64,000 nt of DNA from CAZOOK01 sp964581385 (GCA_964581385.1 CAZOOK010000010.1:76135-140134), one strand, 5' to 3'; counted from the first letter of the stretch, positions 55,164 through 63,910 are shown. Program-made: numbers and translations. Notes: generated by a model not told the origin, from the letters alone.

Positions 55164-56207
55164 TCAAGTGCCGGACTTGAGCCCGACGCCGAGCGCCCGT
55201 GCGGTCTCCGCGACCAGCGGAATGATGCGATGGTACGCCATGCGGGTCGGTCCGATCACGCCAAGCACACCAGCCACGGTGCCATCTACATAATAAGGCG
55301 CTGTGACGACGCTGCATTCGTCGAGCACTTGGTAGCCGGACTCGCCGCCGATGAAGATCTGCACGCCGGAAGCATTCAGGCACTGGTCGAACAGTTCCAT
55401 CAAGTCGCGCTTACGATCCAGCGCATCGAACAGGTTGCGCAGCCGGCCGATATCAGCAAGCTCCTGAAAACCAAGCAGATTCGGTCCACCGGCCAGCACA
55501 TAGTCATCGCTGTCGGACGCTCCCGACAGCGCGCGCTCAGCCAGCGCGGCAGCGTCGCGCAGCACCTGATTGACGCGATTCTGCGTCTCCAGCACGTCGT
55601 CCATCAGGGTGCGTCGCAGTCCGACCAGATCGCGGCCGGCGAAGGTTTCGTTGATCGCGTTCGCATACAGCTCCAGCTGCTCAGCGCTGTAATCGCACCC
55701 CATATCGATCACACGGTTCTGCACCTCGCGCTGATTGACGACGAGGATGGCGAGTACTCGCCCTCCTGACAGCGGCAGAAATTCGATGCGGCGCAGCACC
55801 GCGAGATTGCGCTTGGGCACGGTGACGACGCCGGCCATCGCCGATAACCGCGAAAGCAACGTCGAAGCCGCGATGACAAGATCCGTTGAAGACTTATTGC
55901 GCGGCACCAGTTCCTCGGCGATATGCTCCTTTTCCGCATCCGTCAGCGGTTCCGGTGCCAGCAGGCTATCCACAAAATAGCGATAGCCAAGCCCGGTCGG
56001 CACCCGGCCGGCTGAGGTATGCGGCGAGGAGACGAAACCGAACTCCTCGAGATCGGCCATGACATTGCGGATCGTCGCCGGCGACAGGTCCAGACCCCCC
56101 GCCGCGCGCGCAAGCGTGCGCGAACCGACCGGCTGGCCGTCACGCACGTAGCGGTCGATCAGGAGCTTCAGCAGCTCCGCGGCGCGGGCATCAAGCTGCG
56201 GTGTCAT
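55164..56207 (-). CDS. hrcA: Heat-inducible transcription repressor HrcA
   Basis: The 347-aa repressor has a winged-helix DNA-binding domain (about 1-75; LDLSPATIRNVMADLEEFGFV) and a GAF-like effector domain. It binds CIRCE elements upstream of heat-shock genes. No TTAGCACTC-N9-GAGTGCTAA is seen upstream here, so its CIRCE target would lie outside the window (for example groESL). The first gene of the heat-shock operon, ATG 56207. Confidence 0.96.
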   Translation of the reverse strand: MTPQLDARAAELLKLLIDRYVRDGQPVGSRTLARAAGGLDLSPATIRNVMADLEEFGFVSSPHTSAGRVPTGLGYRYFVDSLLAPEPLTDAEKEHIAEELVPRNKSSTDLVIAASTLLSRLSAMAGVVTVPKRNLAVLRRIEFLPLSGGRVLAILVVNQREVQNRVIDMGCDYSAEQLELYANAINETFAGRDLVGLRRTLMDDVLETQNRVNQVLRDAAALAERALSGASDSDDYVLAGGPNLLGFQELADIGRLRNLFDALDRKRDLMELFDQCLNASGVQIFIGGESGYQVLDECSVVTAPYYVDGTVAGVLGVIGPTRMAYHRIIPLVAETARALGVGLKSGT

Positions 56208-56241
56208 GTGTTTTCACTACCGTCCCCACGGCTTTATATCT

Positions 56242-56270
56242 TTATCAAACCTTCACACTAACGGTGTCAA
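56242..56270 (-). promoter_or_regulatory. Sigma-70 promoter candidate for the hrcA operon
   Basis: On the minus strand: TTGACA (56265-56270), 17-base spacer, TGATAA (56242-56247). The -35 is a perfect consensus. No CIRCE and no good sigma-32 -10 box accompany it. Confidence 0.7.
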
Positions 56271-56319
56271 GGCGTTTAGATAATGATAATTTGCGTCGAT
56301 TCCGAAAAAATCAATCCTC

Positions 56320-57216
56320 ATGGATGCTTTTACTACGGTTGGCGTTATCGGCAAGCACAGCGACCCGCGCGTCGCGGGCCCTGTCGCGCAAGTTTGTGCC
56401 ACCTTGCACGAACTGGGCCGGACGGTGCTGGTCGAGGCTGACAGCGCCCAATTGCTCGACAGCAGCATCTATGAAAAGGTGGATCGCAGCGAGCTTGGCC
56501 AGCGTTGCCAGCTGGTCGTGGTCGTCGGCGGCGATGGCACGCTGCTCAGCGCCGGCCGCAGTCTGGCGCCAGCTGGAGTCCCGGTACTAGGGGTCAATCA
56601 GGGGCGGCTTGGGTTTCTCGTCGACGTGCGTCCTGACGAACTGCGCGAAGCACTGCGCACGGTATTTTCCGGCGCCTCGGTGGTCGACGAGCGGCCATTG
56701 CTGGAAGCACGCCTGCTAACCGCCGGCGGTGGTGCGGGCGCCGCACAATCAGCGGTCAACGACGTCGTTCTGCGCAACCAGGCGACGATCCGCATGCTGG
56801 ATTTCGAAACCTGGCTGGACGACGAATTCATCGGCGAGCACCGCGCCGACGGCATGATCGTGTCGACGCCGACCGGTTCGACTGCCTACGCGCTGTCAGG
56901 CGGCGGCCCGGTGCTGCACCCGAGCCTTGATGCCGTCGTGCTGGTACCCATCTGTCCGCACACCCTGTCCGACCGGCCGATCGTTGTTCCTGGCGGCGGG
57001 CGCATCCGCATCCGGCTGCGCGGGGACATTACCGGTGCCACCATCACCGTCGACGGCCAGCTCAGCGAGCCCATAACGCCCGGCGCCACCGTCGAAATCA
57101 CGCGCTCGCCGCATCGCTTGCGCCTGTTGCATCCGCGCGGCTACAGCTACTTCAGCTTGCTGCGCGACAAGCTGCACTGGGGGCGCAATCCCGCCGGCCA
57201 GCTTGAGCGTTCCTGA
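56320..57216 (+). CDS. nadK: NAD kinase
   Basis: The 298-aa enzyme phosphorylates NAD to NADP. The ATP/polyphosphate loop GGDGT is at 70-74, and the later NE/D-type segment TGSTAYALSGGGP is intact. It is divergent from hrcA and followed after 12 bases by recN, a common pairing. GATAATGATAAT at 56279-56290 resembles two of the three hexamers of a Fur box, and the Fur gene is in the window; this is only a hint. Confidence 0.97.
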   Translation: MDAFTTVGVIGKHSDPRVAGPVAQVCATLHELGRTVLVEADSAQLLDSSIYEKVDRSELGQRCQLVVVVGGDGTLLSAGRSLAPAGVPVLGVNQGRLGFLVDVRPDELREALRTVFSGASVVDERPLLEARLLTAGGGAGAAQSAVNDVVLRNQATIRMLDFETWLDDEFIGEHRADGMIVSTPTGSTAYALSGGGPVLHPSLDAVVLVPICPHTLSDRPIVVPGGGRIRIRLRGDITGATITVDGQLSEPITPGATVEITRSPHRLRLLHPRGYSYFSLLRDKLHWGRNPAGQLERS

Positions 57217-57228
57217 GCTGCACGGTTC

Positions 57229-58905
57229 ATGAAACCACCGATGCTGCGCACGCTCCACATCCGCAATCTGGCGGTTATCGACGCGCTCAGCCTCGATCTG
57301 GACGCGGGTTTCAGCGTATTGACCGGCGAGACCGGCGCCGGTAAATCGATCCTGATCGATGCGCTCGGGCTGGTCACCGGTGCGCGCGCCGAAACCGCTC
57401 TGGTACGCGCTGGCTGCGACAAGGCTGAAGTCACCGCGGAATTCGATATCGCCGCCGCGACGCCGGCGGCAGCCTGGATCGCCGAGCACGAACTCGCCGA
57501 CGACAATACCTGCGTCGTGCGCCGCGTCGTACAGGCCGACGGACGCACCCGCGCTTTCGTCAACGGTAGGCCGGTATCCGCCACCGAACTGCGCGTGCTC
57601 GGCGAACATCTCGTCGAAATTTTCGGACAGGGCGAGGGCCAGACGCTGATGCGGCCCGATGTACAGCGCAGCGTGCTCGATGATTACGGCGGCCATGCTC
57701 AAATGCTTGCGGCAGTCGCGGCGGCGGCGATGGAAGTCGAACGCATCGACGGCGATATCGAGCGCCTGCGCAGCGCGCAGCAGCGTGATCCGGCACAGCT
57801 GGAGTTTCTCGCCTTCCAACTGCGCGAGCTCGACACGCTCGTCTTGCAGCCCGGCGAAGTCGAAACACTCGACAGCGAGCACCGCACACTGGCCAACGCC
57901 GGCAAATTGATCGAAACCGGTGGCAACACATTGCAATTGCTTTACGGTGGCGATGCCGCCATTTACGACCAGCTGTCATCCGCACTAAGTGGGCTGGGTC
58001 AGCTCAGCGCGCTGCACCGTGATTTCGGCGAAGCGGAAACACTCGTCATGTCGGCACAGACACAAGTCAGCGAAGCCGCCGATGTTGTGCGGCGGATCCT
58101 CGACCGGCTCGAACTCGACCCGCAGCGTCTCGCCGACGTCGAACGGCGCATCACCGCGATTCACGATCTCGCGCGCAAGCATCGCGTGCGTGCGGACCAG
58201 TTAATCGAACGCCGCGAACAACTGCGCGCGCAACTCGCGGACGCCGAGGGCGCCACGCAGCAGCTCGAAAAACTCGCGAAGAACCGCAACGCGGCGATGA
58301 CCGTCTATCGCAAGCACGCCGACGCGCTGAGCCGCGCGCGCGCGAAAGTTGCCACCGCGCTCGCGGAAATGGTCACTGGCCGCGTGCGCGAACTCGGAAT
58401 GCCGAACGCGAAGTTCGTGGTCGCGGTCGAACCCGGCGCACGCGAACGGCCGAGTGCCAGCGGCGACGATAGCGTGCGTTTCGATTTTTCCGCGAATCCC
58501 GGCCAGCCGCCGCGCCCATTGGCGAAAGTTGCATCCGGCGGCGAGTTGTCGCGCGTCAGCCTCGCGATCCAGGTAAGCCTGCGGCAGCAGGCGGGCGCAC
58601 CGACGATGGTATTCGACGAGATTGATGCTGGCATCGGCGGCAGCGTCGCCGAGGTGGTGGGAAGACAATTGCGCGCGCTGGGAAACGGCCGGCAAGTGCT
58701 CTGCGTCACGCATCTGGCGCAGGTTGCGGCGCAAGGGCAGCGTCACTATGCGATCAGCAAATCAGTCAAAAGCGGTTCGACGTTCACGCGGGTCGACGCG
58801 CTGGACGCAAAGACTCGAGTCGAGGAAATCGCGCGCATGGTCGGCGGCGAGCAGATCACCGCCGCGACGACCGCCTTAGCGAAGGATTTGCTGAAGCTCG
58901 CTTAA
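57229..58905 (+). CDS. recN: DNA repair protein RecN
   Basis: The 558-aa SMC-like ATPase has Walker A GETGAGKS (about 30-37), a long coiled-coil middle and a C-terminal ABC signature SGGELSRVSLAIQ with Walker B FDEIDAGIGG. It acts in double-strand break repair with RecA. It is co-directional with nadK. Length is normal. Confidence 0.97.
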   Translation: MKPPMLRTLHIRNLAVIDALSLDLDAGFSVLTGETGAGKSILIDALGLVTGARAETALVRAGCDKAEVTAEFDIAAATPAAAWIAEHELADDNTCVVRRVVQADGRTRAFVNGRPVSATELRVLGEHLVEIFGQGEGQTLMRPDVQRSVLDDYGGHAQMLAAVAAAAMEVERIDGDIERLRSAQQRDPAQLEFLAFQLRELDTLVLQPGEVETLDSEHRTLANAGKLIETGGNTLQLLYGGDAAIYDQLSSALSGLGQLSALHRDFGEAETLVMSAQTQVSEAADVVRRILDRLELDPQRLADVERRITAIHDLARKHRVRADQLIERREQLRAQLADAEGATQQLEKLAKNRNAAMTVYRKHADALSRARAKVATALAEMVTGRVRELGMPNAKFVVAVEPGARERPSASGDDSVRFDFSANPGQPPRPLAKVASGGELSRVSLAIQVSLRQQAGAPTMVFDEIDAGIGGSVAEVVGRQLRALGNGRQVLCVTHLAQVAAQGQRHYAISKSVKSGSTFTRVDALDAKTRVEEIARMVGGEQITAATTALAKDLLKLA

Positions 58906-58947
58906 GACCACGGTGATGAGCGCACGAGCGCACCACCGGCTTAGGAC

Positions 58948-59370
58948 TTAGGGTTTGGGCGCCTCGTCCGAAAGCGTACTGACGCTATCCACGAAATAGC
59001 TTGTCTCGGCGAAGCAACTGTTCGGCACGCCGCGATGCTCGGTGTAGTGAAGCTGAACTTTACCGCCGACGGCCTTGCGAATCTGGTCCGCGACCGCTTC
59101 GTCGCGCACGCTAAAGTACCAGATTTGTGGTGCCATGCCGCCAACAATGTACTGGGCCAGCTCGCCCTCGTAGGTCTTGCACAGCCAGCCCTTGCTACTG
59201 AATTTCTGCAGCAGGCCGGCACGCTCGCCTTCGGAATAGCTCCAGCTCAGCGTGAACCAGGTATAGAGCCCACCGATCACGACAATAGCTGCCGCCAAAA
59301 TCGCGAGCCAACGTGTCGCGACCTTCCCCGCATTGCGCAGCTTTTGCTGCGCGCTGTCCAGATTTCCCAT
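58948..59370 (-). CDS. Conserved hypothetical membrane protein
   Basis: The protein is about 140 aa, starting MGNLDSAQQKLRNAGK with one transmembrane helix (about 21-42) and a soluble tail (WSYSEGERAGLLQKFSSKGW...). It looks like a single-pass protein with a periplasmic domain and is not recognised. ATG 59370 follows GGGAGG; the frame also opens at 59421. It lies between recN and fur on the opposite strand to recN. Confidence 0.6.
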   Translation of the reverse strand: MGNLDSAQQKLRNAGKVATRWLAILAAAIVVIGGLYTWFTLSWSYSEGERAGLLQKFSSKGWLCKTYEGELAQYIVGGMAPQIWYFSVRDEAVADQIRKAVGGKVQLHYTEHRGVPNSCFAETSYFVDSVSTLSDEAPKP

Positions 59371-59448
59371 TGAACCCTGCCTCCCGGCAATTCCCTGAAT
59401 CGTGATTTGGATCGCCGGCAAGCGGCGCTTTCGTTCTGAAAAACTGCG

Positions 59449-59910
59449 TTACTTCGGCATCACCCGCCGCGGCATCGTCGCTTGCTTCTGCTTGAGGTTT
59501 GGACAGTCCTTGCGCGTACATTCGCCGTACATGATCAGACTGTGTTCAATCAGGCGGAAATCCATCTCCGCCGCGAGCTTGCGCTGACGTTGCTCGATGG
59601 TTTCATCTTCGAACTCGGTCACGTGGCCGCAGCGAACACAAACCATGTGATCGTGATGGTGTCCACGTTCGAGCTCGAAGACCGCGTGTCCGCCCTCGAA
59701 GTGATGGCGCGTAACCAGAGCAGCGGCTTCAAACTGGGTCAGCACACGATAGACCGTGGCGAGCCCAATGTCCTCCCCGGTCTCTTTGAGCTGGCGATAT
59801 ATCTCCTCGGCGGACAGATGGCGGGTCGTGCTGTGCTCCAGCATTTCCAGAATCTTCAGCCGCGGCAGTGTGACTTTGAGTCCAACGTTTCTGAGGTCTT
59901 GGGATTCCAC
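59449..59910 (-). CDS. fur: Ferric uptake regulator Fur
   Basis: The 153-aa regulator starts at GTG 59910 after AGGAG (10 bases upstream); a longer frame begins at 59991 but is unlike Fur. The DNA-binding domain ends near 80 and the metal domain holds HHHDHMVCVRCGHV and CTRKDCPN, the zinc/iron ligands. It represses iron uptake genes when Fe(II) is bound. It is divergent from bamE. Confidence 0.95.
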   Translation of the reverse strand: MESQDLRNVGLKVTLPRLKILEMLEHSTTRHLSAEEIYRQLKETGEDIGLATVYRVLTQFEAAALVTRHHFEGGHAVFELERGHHHDHMVCVRCGHVTEFEDETIEQRQRKLAAEMDFRLIEHSLIMYGECTRKDCPNLKQKQATMPRRVMPK

Positions 59911-60002
59911 TGCAGCTCCTATTTGCTCCCCGCGACTTCCGTCACGGCCAAGCGGATGCGAATATCCGCTATTATCCCACTTCGCCCCCAAGCCTCAACA
60001 CG

Positions 60003-60437
60003 ATGTTGCGCAAAATTTTTCTCGTCATTACAGCACTGTCGCTTGCCGGCTGCGCGATCGTGTACAAGCTGCCGACACGCCAGGGCAATATCATCGATCA
60101 GAAAGATCTGGATCAGGTGAAAGTTGGCATGACCAAGGACCAGGTTCGCTTCCTGCTCGGCACGCCGGTCGCGACAAGTCCGTTCGATACGCAGCGCTGG
60201 GACTACTTCGGCTACTACAAACCGCCGCGCGGCGGCTCGACTAGCCGTACGGTCACTCTGTATTTCGACGGTGAGAAACTCGCGCGCCTGGACGGCGATC
60301 TGGCGAAGAACGATCCGATTCTGGGCACACCGGACTTCGACACCGTCCAGAAGCAGGCCAAGAAGGATAAGACCGACAAGTCCCGCGACGAAAATCAGCA
60401 GCCGAGCGGCGTCAATATTCCCACGCCGGCGCCCTGA
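60003..60437 (+). CDS. bamE: Outer-membrane assembly lipoprotein BamE
   Basis: This 144-aa lipoprotein (lipobox LAGC, Cys17) has the SmpA/OmlA domain with GMTKDQVRFLLGTPV and WDYFGYYKPP. BamE helps the BAM complex insert beta-barrels. A long C-terminal hydrophilic tail (about 105-144) is longer than the E. coli version. Divergent from fur, as in many relatives. Confidence 0.96.
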   Translation: MLRKIFLVITALSLAGCAIVYKLPTRQGNIIDQKDLDQVKVGMTKDQVRFLLGTPVATSPFDTQRWDYFGYYKPPRGGSTSRTVTLYFDGEKLARLDGDLAKNDPILGTPDFDTVQKQAKKDKTDKSRDENQQPSGVNIPTPAP

Positions 60438-60464
60438 ATTTTGTTTTGAACCCGGTACGGAGTG

Positions 60465-60809
60465 TTATTGCCCTTCGACCGGATGGCAGCGCTCCTGCTC
60501 TGTGGTCGTTTCTTTCTTCCGTTCACTGAGCCTGTGGCCAACCATTGCGCCGCCCACTGCGCCCGCCGCTGTCATCGCCGTATTTCCCGAGCCTTTCCCG
60601 AACTGATGGCCAGCAAGGCCACCGACTGCGCCGCCAGCAAGCGTGCCGAGAACGGGGTGGCCGCCTTCGGAAGCTGTCGTCGTGCTTTCCTTATTGCACT
60701 CGACTTTTTGCCCCTGTTCGTTGGTATAGACATCGGCCTGAGCGGCACTCATCCCGCAGACGGCCAACATCGGAAAACTATAAATCAATATTCTCAATTT
60801 CCTTTTCAT
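60465..60809 (-). CDS. Glycine-zipper 2TM-domain exported protein
   Basis: The 114-aa protein has a signal peptide (about 1-24) and a glycine-zipper stretch (LGTLAGGAVGGLAGHQFGKGSG and AAGAVGGAMVGH). It starts like a Cys-containing envelope protein and ends in a Glu/Gln-rich tail. The family is similar to 2TM glycine-zipper proteins of the outer membrane; function is unknown. It converges on bamE and lies ahead of rnfH. Confidence 0.75.
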   Translation of the reverse strand: MKRKLRILIYSFPMLAVCGMSAAQADVYTNEQGQKVECNKESTTTASEGGHPVLGTLAGGAVGGLAGHQFGKGSGNTAMTAAGAVGGAMVGHRLSERKKETTTEQERCHPVEGQ

Positions 60810-60888
60810 GACGCCTCCATGGAATCAATCGCACTGTCCTGCTTCTCTTTGACCCATAAAGGCGAAATGAGTTTCCATCGTTGAGAAA

Positions 60889-61257
60889 CTAAAAAGTATT
60901 GAACGAGGTGAGCCGCCATTTCGATCGATTCTTCCTCGCCCGTGCCGCTGCGACCCGCCGGTGCCGGTTCACCTTGGCATCCGCCGTCAGCGGCCGGTAC
61001 AACTCGATGCGGTCGCCGTCCATCAGCGACTCATCCAGTCCACAGCGACGACCGAAAATACCCACGCCATCACGCTCTATGGCAATGTCCGGAAATCTCG
61101 CCCGCAGCCCTGAGAGATCGATCGCGATGCGCGCAGTAGCCATCGCCGGCAGGCGTAACTCAACCACGACCTGCTGATCCGGCAGCGCATAAACAACTTC
61201 GACGCCGATCGACGATGGCGCGGGTGCGGACGGCGAAGACTGGGGAACATCAAGCAT
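60889..61257 (-). CDS. rnfH: RnfH-family protein
   Basis: The 122-aa protein has the ubiquitin-like RnfH domain (VEVVYALPDQQVVVELRLP and IGRRCGLDESLMDGDRIELYRPL region). It begins at ATG 61257, with an N-terminal extension. RnfH is a small protein found next to smpB in gammaproteobacteria; its role is not well known. It is divergent from smpB with only 15 bases between start codons. Confidence 0.9.
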   Translation of the reverse strand: MLDVPQSSPSAPAPSSIGVEVVYALPDQQVVVELRLPAMATARIAIDLSGLRARFPDIAIERDGVGIFGRRCGLDESLMDGDRIELYRPLTADAKVNRHRRVAAARARKNRSKWRLTSFNTF

Positions 61258-61260
61258 CCG

Positions 61261-61266
61261 TATAAT
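61261..61266 (+). promoter_or_regulatory. TATAAT directly upstream of smpB
   Basis: A perfect -10 hexamer ends 6 bases before the smpB ATG at 61273. Transcription from it would start at about the ATG, giving a leaderless mRNA; no Shine-Dalgarno is seen. A good -35 is lacking, so this is tentative. Confidence 0.5.
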
Positions 61267-61272
61267 CTCGCG

Positions 61273-61752
61273 ATGAGCAAAGCCGACAACAAGAATAATG
61301 ATGAGGGGGAACGCCAGATCGCCGTCAACCGGCGCGCACGCTTTGATTATTTCATCGAAGACAGCTTCGAGGCTGGCGTCGCCCTGCTGGGCTGGGAAGT
61401 CAAAGCACTGCGCGCGGGCCGCGCCAACATCACCGAAGCTTACGTCATCCTCAAGAACAGCGAAGCCTTCCTGCTCGGCGCGCACATCACACCTTTAACA
61501 CAAGCCTCGACGCACGTGCATACCGAACCCGTGCGCACGCGCAAGCTGCTGCTGCACAGTCGCCAGCTTGCCGAGCTGATCGGCAAAGTCGAGCGCACCG
61601 GCTATACCGTCGTCCCGCTCGATATGCACTGGACGCGGGGGCGCGCCAAGCTCACGATTGGTCTAGCCAAGGGCAAGAAGAAGCACGACAAGCGCGCGGA
61701 CATCAAACAGCGCGACTGGAATCGCGAGAAAGAGCGTCTGATGCGGCACTAG
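61273..61752 (+). CDS. smpB: SsrA-binding protein SmpB
   Basis: The 159-aa protein binds tmRNA and brings it to stalled ribosomes. Its FIEDSFEAGVALLGWEVKALRAG and LDMHWTRGRAKLTIGLAKGKKKHDKR are typical, with the basic C-terminal tail. tmRNA lies 600 bases downstream. No Shine-Dalgarno; TATAAT sits just ahead (see the regulatory feature). Confidence 0.98.
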   Translation: MSKADNKNNDEGERQIAVNRRARFDYFIEDSFEAGVALLGWEVKALRAGRANITEAYVILKNSEAFLLGAHITPLTQASTHVHTEPVRTRKLLLHSRQLAELIGKVERTGYTVVPLDMHWTRGRAKLTIGLAKGKKKHDKRADIKQRDWNREKERLMRH

Positions 61753-61775
61753 GGTCTGTCGGCTCCAAGGTTTCT

Positions 61776-62264
61776 CTACGGTTTCCAGCGGTTCAGAAAC
61801 TCGTTGACGGATTTCGGGTCCATTCCACGCATGGATTCGAACTCACCGTTCTGCTGCGCATAAATCAGCTTGCCTTCGGCATCCAGAACAGCAAGCGCCG
61901 GCACGCCCTTCTTTAGCGGAATGCCATACCGCTTGGCAATATCGAAGTTGTCGGTGATGCCATCGCGGCCGACATTGACGCGCACTAGCACGTAGTCCGC
62001 CTTCAACAACATCTCATTCTCCGGACGCGCGAGAAGGGTAGCCAACACCCGGCAGTCAGGACACCAATCAGCGCCGAAAGCCACCAGCACGCGCTTGTGC
62101 TGCGCTTGCGCAATTGCCGTGTCGATATCGGCTTGCGCCCGCGCGGGAACGGGAAACGCTCCAGCGCGCGATACCATCGGCACAAGCAGAGCCAGTACCG
62201 CGGCCAGCGTCATCATCTGGACGGTATTGATTGAATGCTTCGCGATACGCACCATGTATTTCAT
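61776..62264 (-). CDS. Exported thioredoxin-like protein
   Basis: The 162-aa protein has a signal peptide (about 1-35) and a thioredoxin fold with active site WCPDC (Cys68, Cys71). It is a periplasmic thiol-disulfide protein; a reductant or oxidant role is not decided. It lies between smpB and tmRNA on the opposite strand, which splits the smpB-ssrA pair. Confidence 0.85.
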   Translation of the reverse strand: MKYMVRIAKHSINTVQMMTLAAVLALLVPMVSRAGAFPVPARAQADIDTAIAQAQHKRVLVAFGADWCPDCRVLATLLARPENEMLLKADYVLVRVNVGRDGITDNFDIAKRYGIPLKKGVPALAVLDAEGKLIYAQQNGEFESMRGMDPKSVNEFLNRWKP

Positions 62265-62329
62265 GCTGTTCGGACCGCAGCTTTTCTCGACAATTCCGGC
62301 GCGCAGACTGCAAAAACCCCTTTTGAACT

Positions 62330-62360
62330 CTTGAAATCCGCCCGCGTGCTACCATTCTAT
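62330..62360 (+). promoter_or_regulatory. Possible promoter of tmRNA
   Basis: TTGAAA (62331-62336) is followed by TACCATTCT (62350-62358). It can be read as a sigma-70-like element (TTCTAT near 62355-62360) or as a sigma-32-like one (CTTGAAA, N13, then the -10-like TACCATTCT). The second reading is only a hint. Confidence 0.45.
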
Positions 62361-62370
62361 CGATCAACAC

Positions 62371-62726
62371 GGGGGTGACATGGCTTCGACGCTGGCATTG
62401 AAACCTAACGTGCATGCCGAGGTGCAGTCCCCCTCGTAAATCAGGCTGCAAACCAAGCTAGTTGCGAACGACGCTAACTACGCCCTCGCCGCCTAAACCC
62501 GGCGAGCGGTTGACCGGCCGGTGTTGATGCCTCCGAATCAACCGTCGACTCTCATCAACTCGCGGTGAAGCCCGCCCTTGGCTGATCTGCTAAAACCCTA
62601 AGGGGATAAGCGTCGGCGTTCCGTGCCTATCCGGGAACCGGCGACCAAAACCAAAGACGGGCTACGCATGTAGAGCGAAAGGCGGAGAGCTGACGGACGC
62701 GGGTTCGATTCCCGCCACCTCCACCA
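62371..62726 (+). ncRNA. ssrA: Transfer-messenger RNA (tmRNA)
   Basis: It starts GGGGGTGACATGGC and ends with TTCGATTCCCGCC...ACCA; the acceptor arms GGGGGTG and CACCTCC pair with one G-U. The tag frame starts at GCG 62464 and encodes ANDANYALAA, then TAA at 62494-62496. tmRNA rescues stalled ribosomes and tags the protein for degradation. The 3' end is a common phage/island attachment site; an integrase gene follows. Confidence 0.97.
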
Positions 62727-62732
62727 ATTGAG

Positions 62733-62751
62733 GATCCAAGGTGATCCAAGG
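62733..62751 (+). repeat. Two tandem GATCCAAGG copies after tmRNA
   Basis: GATCCAAGG at 62733-62741 and 62743-62751, period 10. They lie just after the attachment site and may be integrase or excision-factor binding sites. Inference only. Confidence 0.4.
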
Positions 62752-62757
62752 AAGTAC

Positions 62758-62786
62758 AAAAAAGCCCGGTAATACGGGCTTTTTTG
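62758..62786 (+). terminator. Rho-independent terminator of ssrA
   Basis: AAAAAAGCCCG, loop GTAATA, CGGGCTTTTTT. A strong stem with T-run. Confidence 0.92.
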
Positions 62787-62891
62787 TTGTTTTGCGTCCA
62801 CCGATGTCTATCAAAAGCCATAAACAGCCGGGGGTAAGTGGGGGTAGTTTTCGGGGGTAACTCAGGCAGCGCACTGGCGAGATACCCCCAA

Positions 62892-63806
62892 ATGCCACTT
62901 ACAGACAAAGCCGTTCGAGCGGCCAAACCCAAGGACAAGCCTTTCAAGCTCTTCGATGAGCGCGGCCTGTATTTAGTGATTCAGCCGAGCGGCGGTCAGT
63001 GGTGGCGGCTGAAATACCGGATGCTCGGCAAGGAAGAACTTCTGGCACTTGGGACCTACCCCGATATCAGCTTGGCCGAAGCACGTGGAAAGCGCGATGT
63101 GGCCCGTAAACTGATCGCGCAAGGGATCGATCCAGGCGAACATCGGAAAATCGAGAGGACCCGATCCGCGGCCTCCGCTGCGGACAGCTTCGAGGCCATC
63201 GCACTTGAATGGCTGACGAAGTTCGCACCGACCTGGTCCGAAGGCCATAGCGACAAGATTAAACGCCGACTCGAACGCGACGTGTTTCCGTGGCTCGGTT
63301 CCAGGCCGGTGGGAGCTATCACGCCATCGGAATTACTGACTGTTCTGCGCCGGATCGAGGGCCGTGGTGCCGTGGAAACTGCTCATCGGGCTCATCAGAA
63401 TTGTGGCCAGATTTTCCAGAACGCCGTAGCGACGGGACACGCCGAGCGTGATCCGAGCGCCGATCTTCGGGGCGCTCTTCCTCCGGTCAAGCAAACGCAC
63501 CATGCGTCCATCATCGAGCCGAAAGCCATTGGGGAATTGCTGCGGGCCATCCAGACACCCAAGATCAACGGCGCCCTCGTCGAACAAATCGCCCAGCGGC
63601 AGGCGCTGGACGCGCGTCGAATCGACGATCTGATCAATCTCTGTGTGCAGCTGCTGACGATCACCCGCGTATTCGCGCAGGCCACCGATAAGGCACTGCT
63701 CGATCAGGAGCTGCAGAGCGCCAAGCAGGTGATCGCCGATCTCAACACGCGCAGGACCACTCCCGCCGCCGCAGCCCTTCTACACGACAACCGGAGTTCC
63801 CCATGA
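62892..63806 (+). pseudogene. Truncated, chimeric P4-type tyrosine integrase
   Basis: The 304-aa product begins MPLTDKAVRAAKPKDKPFKL, the N-terminal arm-binding domain (DUF4102) with YPDISLAEARGKRDVARKLI, then the SAM-like core-binding domain (about 95-190). After about residue 222 (KAIGELLRAIQ) the expected catalytic domain with R, HxxR and Tyr is missing. Residues 223-304 (TPKINGALVEQ...LLHDNRSSP) are not integrase and are not recognised. Full P4-type integrases have about 400 aa. It lies 166 bases past tmRNA. It is likely a deletion remnant that cannot recombine DNA, but might still bind its site. Confidence 0.8.
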
Positions 63807-63910
63807 AAGGACTGCACGATGTATCCTGGATTCGTCGCCGCCAACGATTCCGTTCCCTTGGCTGCCTGACACCCCGTCACTTGAGTCGCTCCCTTTCGCT
63901 ACCGCCATAA
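63803..63910 (+). CDS. Possible 35-aa protein coupled to the integrase
   Basis: ATG 63803 overlaps the integrase stop (ATGA), with CGGAG 6 bases upstream. The product starts MKGLHDVSWIRRRQRFRSLG and ends at TAA 63908. It is rich in Arg and Ser with no recognised domain. It may be the start of another broken island gene. Tentative. Confidence 0.3.
   Translation: MKGLHDVSWIRRRQRFRSLGCLTPRHLSRSLSLPP

Noticed and set aside
56208..56319. CIRCE element at hrcA
   Set aside because: ACACTAACGGTGT looks a little like an inverted repeat but does not match TTAGCACTC-N9-GAGTGCTAA.
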